A DNA stretch of 64,000 nucleotides, taken from the NCBI GenBank assembly GCA_947561715.1, contig OX387204.1:13831001-13895000 (forward strand), written 5' to 3'. This document shows positions 56,214 to 64,000 of the stretch, in pieces. The stretch comes from Ascidia mentula (Eukaryota; Chordata; Ascidiacea; Phlebobranchia; Ascidiidae). Each line of letters begins with the position of its first letter. Position 1 is the first letter of the stretch. The notes under the pieces were generated by a model, which saw only the letters and a program-made list of their open reading frames with translations, searched no databases and had not been told where the DNA came from. The translations under genes and the position numbers were made by a program.

Positions 56214-59200
56214 ATGAGTGGGAAACTTAATACAGTGCCTGTGTTCCTGTGGGTGATTCTATTAAGCACAAGTGTTAACTGTGATCGGCGATATTTATAC
56301 GGCAAATCACCTTTCCGTCGCGTAGCCCATATAAACATAGGTGCAAAGTCAAGGTTACATTTAGGGAATGTAATATATGGTAGCAGAAATGTGGACCCAA
56401 GAACACCAAAGTTTGTTCAGATAGCAGGGTAAGAAATATTTCTTAGCACACAAAAAATGTAGTTTGTAAAACAGTTTTGCATCTTTGTAGACCAAACGTA
56501 TGTGGTGAAACGTGTTGTGATGGTTGGCAGACATCTACAAGTGGTTACTGTACATTCCGTAAGTATAACTATATGGGTGGTGTTGATATTAGCATAAAAA
56601 AATTATAGCCTAACTAGAAATTGTAGAAATATCAGTCATGGTATAGCGACACCCCATATCAACCACCTGATAATAAAACACTATTTTTGCAGCTATTTGT
56701 GAGCCTAAGTGCCGAAACAGAGGTCTGTGTATCAAGCCGATGACATGCAAATGCCAAGTGGGATATATCGGAAGTCTATGTTCATACAAAACCCGACGGA
56801 CGGGGTTACCATTACCGCTAATAGTGCGAACTAAACGTCAACATAGTATTCGTTATAGCCATCGCATTTCTGTTCCACCAACAAGTAAGCAAAAACTTCT
56901 GTTTTACTGAAAAAAGTCGTAGACCTGTTGTGTAAAAAAAAATACAACGTAAGTATTTGCTTGTCTGCTTTTCAAACTAGCCGTGTGCTTTTTCCTGTAT
57001 TTTTCAAAAAAAATTAGGGGTGTTGACCAGCCCAAGGCTGTCCAACCGGGTGCTGTGCAGGGGTGTAACTTGTTATAATGGTGGAGTGTGCATTGCTGGC
57101 GAGTGCGTATGCACTTTGTCTTACACTGGGTCAAAATGCCAGTTTCGAACATCGCGAACCCACTCACCAACTGTCCCAGTCAGACCGAGGGTATCCACCA
57201 CCTTCTCCTTGCGTAAGTATTTTCTTTTATGCTTTAAACGACATTTTCATAGTCTGTGTCGTCTGTCCATGCGGCGTTATTTTGTAAATTTAGTAACTTA
57301 ATTAATACCATAATGTAGAGGTTCCCGAATGGTGCGTCATTTTAATGTTGTTGAGGCATCGCAGGCTTACTTTAGGCTTTGGAAGCATTTTGTTTCCGTA
57401 ACGACCTGCACAACCTTTCAGCTGTTGCAGTGACAAAAAAAGAATTATCGTTTTACGAATTCGTAATTCCTAAAACTGGTCAACATATTTCGGCTGCTTC
57501 GTCGTAACAGTTTGTTAGAGATGAGTGCGTCGCCGGTTTATTAAAGTTAGAAACTTCTGCTATAATGCGTTGGTTTTTCCTTTTTAGGCACGTGTCGGGT
57601 GTTATGTGACCATGGCACTTGCACATCAACTCGTTGCATATGCGACCACGAATACAGTGGAACGTATTGTAACACCCATACCCCGCGTCTGTCAGTAAAA
57701 GCACCTGTTAGCCCGACTCATCGTTCCAGACAAACCATATACCAACGTTAGTTGACAACTAGAACTAAATCAAGATTTCAACAAAAAGTTGTTTGCAGTG
57801 CCAACTTCAGATACAGTTCCCTTGGCGAAAACCTATTTTGCATCCACGACAACTTTGGGGAAATGCTACAAGGAGTTCAACGGCATCCAGTGCGGAATGA
57901 AGCTTTCTGGATTGATGACTGCCACACTGTGCTGCAGGCGATTTGGCGACGCTTGGGGGACACTGTGTACATCATGTTCTCAAATCACTGGTATTCAAAG
58001 CTATAGTTTTTTAAATAAGAATTACCTTTTTAAAACTCACTGTAGGAATAGTTGTAGGTAGTAACAACGCCAGTCGGTTTCCGAGTCTTCCTTTGAAATA
58101 CGACCATTTTTCGACCAAAAATCAGGACGTGCAACCTATAACTATTCCTAGTAATTCTTGTCAACTTTATGACGCGAAGGAAGTTGTCGAAATTGTTACG
58201 TCATAGTGATAACAATAAAAGTAGAGTCAGCTGTTGTGGAATCATAATTGTCGCCCGGTAAGGTTGGCATTGCTTTAGTTCATTGAAAGTTTGATTCATG
58301 GCTGTGGCTGACCTTACGTTTTATGCAAGATGTCTGCAACATTTCAGGAAAGCCACGGACGAGGCCTGTCGTTGAATGCGCCCGTGGATTTGCGACAGTC
58401 AATGGAAACTGTGAAGGTGATGCTGAATTTTCTTTCATTGGATCGCCATAAAACTGCTGAAAACCTCATGATCAATCTTATATTTTCGCTTAGATATCAA
58501 CGAATGTGCTCGATTATCTGAAAGCATTTGTAGACACGGAATATGCCACAACTCGCTTGGTTCCTATTGGTGCCAATGTAATTCTGGCTACAGGCATCAG
58601 TCCACCAACACCCAATGCGTCCGTAAGTACAACAAAATGTATAAAGCATTCATGAGTTTGAAAAGGAAAGAAAAACTACCATTGTAGTACTGATGATAAA
58701 CCCAGTATGAGTTCGAAACGTTACTTAGAATATGATTAACAGCATCCTAGCTTTGGCTTTCCTTTTCAAAGTTATTAACTCACTTATTTTGCACCCATTC
58801 ATGAGTGTTTCCCAATATACAAATGTGGAAACATGCCAAATATGTTTCTGACAGTTGATAAACATAAATAAACATACTTTTTCGTTTTTATTTCACCTGC
58901 GCTGCTAAACAATTTACTCAGTGATTTGTGTGGTGTTATTCTAATATACACCCCTAAAATGTAGGCTATACCATCACAATACTGCAACCCTATATTCAAT
59001 TATTATGGCAATATTTAAACATATTTCTCGCAGCTGCGGAACCGACTTTTGATTCTTGTCACTTGTCTGTGAACAGCAATGGTGTTTGTGAGGAACAATC
59101 AACCATCAAAGGAAGCAGAGCGGCTTGCTGCTGTTCGATTGGTGTGGCTTGGGGAAGAAATTGTCAACCGTGTCCTATCATAGGATCAAGTAAGTGATCT

Positions 59201-62200
59201 GCTAGCCACGCGCCTGAAATGCTCTGTGATATTTTAAAGAAACACTTAATGTTTTTTCTAAACATTTTTTTACGCTGGGAACACTACAACAACAAAAATT
59301 TGATTCAAAGAAAGATATTTGTGCTTAAATCGATTCGTACCATTTATAGCAAGCGTCAGGTGGCGCCATTGGAGACTTTGGTGCCCCATACACGTGTACT
59401 TCAAACCACAACCAATAAACCACACTTGTATTCGTAATAGGAACTGGCGATGCCCTTTGGTCGAAATATATTTTTCTGCACACTGTAATTTTAGACTGAT
59501 TATGGCTTTAAAGCAAGTATGTCCCTTAAAGATAAACAAAGCTAACAGTAAGGAAAAAAGAAATTTTAATTCGCATACATCTGAGAAGTTATACCCCTAA
59601 CAGCGCAAGATTAGTGAATATGTAGTACCCCCTCCTCTTAGTGCCATAAACAGGCATCTGTTTTGCTCGAATGGTTAAATCGACCTTGCTCATACCAAAG
59701 TTGTTGTTCTTGTGTTATTAAAAGGTGCCAATTCCGTTTCATGCAAAACAGCACAAATTGCCCATTGTATTTTATAGGGGAACACAAGAATCTTTGTCCG
59801 TTCGGCTCTGGCTACTTCAAAGTACCAACACGAGCAACGACGCAAGCTCCTGAGAACAGAACTTCCTACGTCAGCCAAGCTCAGACAGCGAAAACTCACA
59901 CAAAATCCAACGCCAGCATAGCGTTAACAACACAAGCAGCAAATTTACACAGTGCTACTACAGGTATAGGTGACACTTACCCGTTCAGTACAACATCGTT
60001 TAGTAGAATCACGGACGGCAATATCCTACGTACAACAAAGAACAGTTTGTGGATATCAGAAAGAAATTCACCATCGAACACAGTAGAAGCCACAACTGAG
60101 ACCCTTCAACCAGAAGAGACAGCTATTCACGTGCTTAAGAATATCCAAAATACGTTTCAAACAAACGCTCCAAAAAGACCCACCACTGTTCCAGCGGCTA
60201 CGTCCGAAGGCCATCTACAAACAACTGCGTTCAGAAAAAGTCCCCATGCCAGTTTTGGTGTATCGGAAAAAGGGCTGTTTTTGCTCACAAAGAAGTCTCT
60301 TATACCAACCATATCGAATACAGCATCTACAAAACAAGTCCCAATAAAGAAATATAACAGAAAACCCAGCACTTCCAGGATCAGCGACGTCACAGTCGCG
60401 GTGACTTCTAATCCACCAGGACATGATTTTGAAAAAAGTTCTGTGAAAAGTGTCACCTCTTCTACAAGAGCAAAGATGAAAGCAGCTCACAGTAGCACAC
60501 TTGCTACAAGAACCACAAAAATGAATCTTTTAACAAGAAAAGCCATCACGTTGAACGAAGGATGGTTAAAACATAAATACTTTGTTACAACACCCAATCC
60601 AACCAGCGCTTTCCCGACCACCCGTGTTATATCACCAGACGTTGTAAAACCAACTGCATTAACTTCAAACTCAATTTCCGGGTTCACGCCAACAAGAAAA
60701 GATATTAACGAAGCAGTTTTGATCCAAGACCCTTCTGTGGAAAAGAGTGTGGATACGTTAGCCCCGAAACTTGACAAAAGCACTACTCGGGCGGTTTTAA
60801 ATACACCTGTTTATTCAATAGTCAGAACAAATAATGGTCCTGTTTATCATTCACAAAGCACCAATGCAATCAAATCCATGCTTGAGAAACCTTTGACAAG
60901 AAGCTCAACGATAAAAATCACAACCGGTAAAAACGTGCACATAACAATCAATGACCAACAGGCTTCTGTCACAGTGGAAACCACTGCACCGGCATCAACG
61001 CGTGATCAACACAGCACTGACAACATATATTTACAAACTACCAAGCCTGTTCGACGAACAACAACAACAACAACAACATCAAGAAAGCCAGTGAGTAGAA
61101 ACACTCCTGAATCTGGTGCAAAAACCGCAAAAAATAATGATAATACAAGGCCCCCAAAAACGTCTGACGCCTTTCCGAGATTCGCTGGGGAATATTATGG
61201 ATCAGATATCGGTTTTGAGGATTCGTTTATCGAAAAGATTAACCCTCTGATTACGAAGGAAGAAGAAGACTCTTGGGATGCTTTGTACGCTTTTGTGCCA
61301 AAACCACAGTATGCAAGGGTGGGGGGATTTGGCGGAGGGCTTCTACAGTTTCCCGTTTCCGAAGCTCCTCCTGTCATCCAACGTAGTCCCAGTGTCATGA
61401 CGTCACGTGCGGGTAAAATATTTAGTGCGGCTTCTATTTCGTCACAGCCACCGCCGATCGAACAAAGGTATTTTTTGTTGTTCTATACTAAATTAGTTGG
61501 GATTTGTAAGCTGGTGGCCTTTTTCGATCTCAAAAAGAATTATTTCCGTGTATCAATACTTTCAAATATTTGCACAACGCACTTTACGAAGGCAACACTT
61601 TTGTTATAGTCCTGAAGACGAAGGAACAAACGAATACATCGCTGACAATACAATCGAAGTATACGATTATGACGAAGACATGGACGCCTGCAATCCAACT
61701 CCGTGCGTCAATGATGGATTTTGTGTTTTAATGGCGGATGGGGAATTCTCGTGTGAATGCGACAGAGGTTTCATCGGCGAATTGTGTGAAGCTGGTAAAA
61801 ACCATTTAAGAATTATATATAAAATAAAAGAATAAAATTCGTTTGAACAGTTGGGTATTTGAAGGACGTATTTCTTTACCGTTTATGTATTATATACGCT
61901 ATGGGTTCCAAGCATTTTATGTACTAATGACCGGTAATACGCATACGGGCCGGCCTTTAAGGTGTGTCGGATAATCACAGTATGAATTTAGCAGCCAATG
62001 TAAATTACAACTCTACATTACGCTGTTTTATGCAAAGACTGTACAGTGTAACAATTCCATTGCTGGCTGGATTTAACGCAGAAATGTTACATGCTATCAC
62101 ATGACAAGGAACGATTAAACGTGCAACCTGTATAAACCCTAAATTGTTACCAGTATTTTTTCTTTTTGTACCGGTTACAAAAGTGTCCCAGAGACCTTTA

Positions 62201-63816
62201 CCGGTACACTACCCTGATGCTGAGACCCCACATGAAAACTGAATGGCATTTTTTATTAACTTGGCCAGTATACAGTTATTTTTTTTATATTTTCCCTCAT
62301 TGCAGTGGATTGGTGCGTCTCCCGGCCGTGTGAGAACGACGGTGTTTGCGAAACCACTGAAGACTCGTACATTTGCACTTGTCATCACCCTTATTCCGGC
62401 CCCAACTGTGAGATAGGTATGAAGGGTACAAAATAAATATGATTTAAAGAATTTTCTTGATACTTTCTTTATTCATAATCGTGCAATTGTATATCTATCA
62501 TAAAATATTCTGTCATAGCAAGAAGACACTGCAGTTGTACAGTTTTCGCCTACCGGCTGTTCTCGTATATAGGCTACAGCCTAAAAAATGTGTGGTAATT
62601 GTTTGCTAATCGTTTTACACGCGGTCTTTGTTAAATATTCGCAGATTTACTCTTATGTACGAACAACTCTTGCGTACACGGAAGATGCCAAAACTTTCGC
62701 GGGAAATTTCGATGTCTGTGTGAAGCTGGTTATACGGGACCGATGTGCGAAGCAGGTACGTTATGTACATATAGGGCACTTGAGAGTGAAAATATGTGCG
62801 GAGGCGTGCAGGACCTTTTTTGAGATCACGTTAGTTTGTAGGGGGCACAAAGCCTACATGCTGTTGAAATTCCCCAGTTTCTATGCAAACAATCGTATTC
62901 ATCTTAGACTGAACTTATAGAATAAAATTAATGTACTATATTCTTCCGACGTTTCGTGCCAGAAGACCAGTCTATTTTAAATTGTGACATGCCTGGAAGC
63001 AATAGTAGTATAATCCTATTCATCGTTTGTGCCCTGGTTCGCCTTGTCGGCTGCACGTCCTCTCGTAGGCCCTGTGTCCAGCTATCGTTTCTAGGAGTTC
63101 AGTGCATAAATGTGAGGTTTTCTTGTGTAGATGTAGACGAATGTGAGGTGAATCGGTATGCATGCGACAGATCATCCCCGTGTGTAAATACCATCGGTTC
63201 GTACAGATGCCTTAAAGATCTACACTGCAACGTCGGATTTGCAGCCAACGCCGATGCCACTGATTGTCTGGGTTAGTTATACTTGTACACACACATGCGT
63301 TACACACAGCATAGCAAATACTTTCGACCATCTAAATACTTTGTGACGTTTATTGAGGCCAACCTGGTGACAGCATAATTAACAGCATAAGTTAATAACC
63401 CTGCTAAATCGTTATATCCACGTAGAAAGACTATTATAGCATGTAGTCTTGCACAGCAGGCCTTGGCGTTCGATGTTATTGTTTTTTAATGTTATTCGAC
63501 CCCATTTTAAATTAAAATTTCTGTGCGACCCATTTAAAAAATAAATTTATTTTCTCCTTTTTAAACAATTCGAAAGGGGTACAAAATCCGAAACCCCAAA
63601 ATTACATTTGGTTAACCCAAATGGGTTGGCGCATTACGAAGAGTTCGAACCCCAGTCTAGTGAAAACTTAAGTTGGTTGGATGTTTGTAGACATGGACGA
63701 ATGCCTGGACAACTCGACACGTTGTGTTGGAGGAAGTTGCACGAACACTGTGGGATCTTTTGTGTGCGTGTGCACGTTAGGATATGCAGCAACTGCTGAC
63801 GGAACCGAATGCAATG
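56214..63816 (+). CDS. LTBP/fibrillin-like extracellular matrix protein (3' end beyond window)
   Basis: This is a secreted matrix protein of the fibrillin/latent TGF-beta-binding family. It starts with a signal peptide ending near VNC (residue 23). The visible exons are 56214-56428, 56491-56558, 56693-56884, 57018-57212, 57588-57746, 57799-57990, 58046-58150, 58348-58416, 58494-58622, 59034-59189, 59778-61467, 61610-61794, 62306-62416, 62645-62755, 63131-63271 and 63691-63816, with all phases consistent. That is about 1281 codons, still open. In order they give: basic N-terminus; VCGETCCDGW plus EGF as in fibrillin/LTBP N-termini; two EGFs; a six-Cys TB/hybrid-like domain (about 290-335); a cbEGF beginning DINEC (about 399); an eight-Cys TB domain with CCC (about 447-500); a Thr/Ser-rich stretch (about 505-1050); three EGFs; and two cbEGFs (DVDEC, DMDEC). 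Intron 5 is only about 52 bp. Whether it is an LTBP or a fibrillin orthologue is undecided. Confidence 0.88.
58690..58720 (+). other. Hammerhead-like motif in LTBP-like intron 9
   Basis: CTGATGA, then a weak AAC/GTT stem and CGAAACG. The spacing resembles a hammerhead core but the stem is poor. Confidence 0.3.
62945..62990 (+). repeat. Fragment of the GAAACGTC dispersed element
   Basis: GACGTTTCGTGCCAGAAGACC and TTTTAAATTGTGAC match the CCAGAAGA plus TTTTAAAT tail of 25163-25255. The GAAACGTC box here is inverted relative to the tail. Confidence 0.35.
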
Positions 63817-64000
63817 GTAATAATGCATGGTTTATGGATACTCATAATCCTGTGTTTTAGCTTTTGTTAGTGTTCAATGCTCGTGTTTTTAATTTTGAAG
63901 TAACATAAAATTTCAATATTTAAAAACAAAATTAAAAAATATCAAAAAGTTAGATATACACTGCTTTTAGTTGTGTTGCTTGTACCTTTCACAAACATCA
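63817..64000. other. Intron or downstream sequence at window edge
   Basis: AT-rich, following a GTAATA donor after the last visible cbEGF exon. No further exon is seen before the window ends. Confidence 0.5.

Noticed and set aside
59690-60783. Long open frames antisense to the large exon (59690-59899, 60157-60456, 60487-60783 minus)
   Set aside because: They mirror the Thr/Ser-rich codons of the real exon, which leave few antisense stops. No motifs and no splice context.

Overview
The window looks like nuclear DNA of an invertebrate chordate, most likely an ascidian tunicate of the Ciona type. The evidence is an AT-rich genome, compact multi-exon genes with GT-AG introns often of 50-600 bp, and animal signalling and matrix families: an Ig+TIR receptor, a muscarinic receptor and a fibrillin/LTBP-type protein. 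The species cannot be fixed from the sequence alone. Exons were placed by hand from splice sites, reading-frame continuity and family resemblance. Phases close in every gene except the middle of the first.

Layout. (1) 70-4293 (+): interleukin-1-receptor-like gene with signal peptide, Ig region, one membrane helix and a cytoplasmic TIR domain. (2) 4480-14434: a tandem segmental duplication. Each unit holds a complete four-exon METTL27/WBSCR27-like methyltransferase on the minus strand (5302-7899 and 11419-12938). Each unit also holds a hAT-like MITE and parts of a ~1 kb dispersed repeat. (3) 14885-23471: an 8.6 kb foldback element. It has matching ends, an 8-bp target duplication, and long inverted arms built of 182-bp tandem repeats (12 in one arm, 15 in the other, opposite orientation). 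The 3.3 kb centre holds smaller inverted-repeat elements and no recognisable transposase. (4) 23875-35481 (+): a complete 21-exon TTC7 orthologue (845 codons), the scaffold of the plasma-membrane PI4KA complex. It starts 400 bp from the foldback element, and one intron holds a head-to-head pair of tRNA-derived SINEs. (5) 35482-41443: gene-poor, with one decayed coding-like patch. (6) 41444-46325 (+): three-exon muscarinic-type acetylcholine receptor. (7) 46326-50446: gene-poor. (8) 50447-55546 (+): complete 11-exon fumarate hydratase with a mitochondrial leader. (9) 56214 to beyond the window (+): LTBP/fibrillin-like extracellular matrix gene, of which sixteen exons are visible. One 1.69 kb exon encodes a Thr/Ser-rich mucin-like segment.

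The genes are not functionally linked. They are unrelated neighbours: immune-type signalling, methylation, lipid-kinase scaffolding, neurotransmission, TCA cycle and matrix. The most unusual structure is the giant foldback element. Nearly every one of its repeats carries a TGACGTCA palindrome, placing a dense CRE-like array directly upstream of TTC7.
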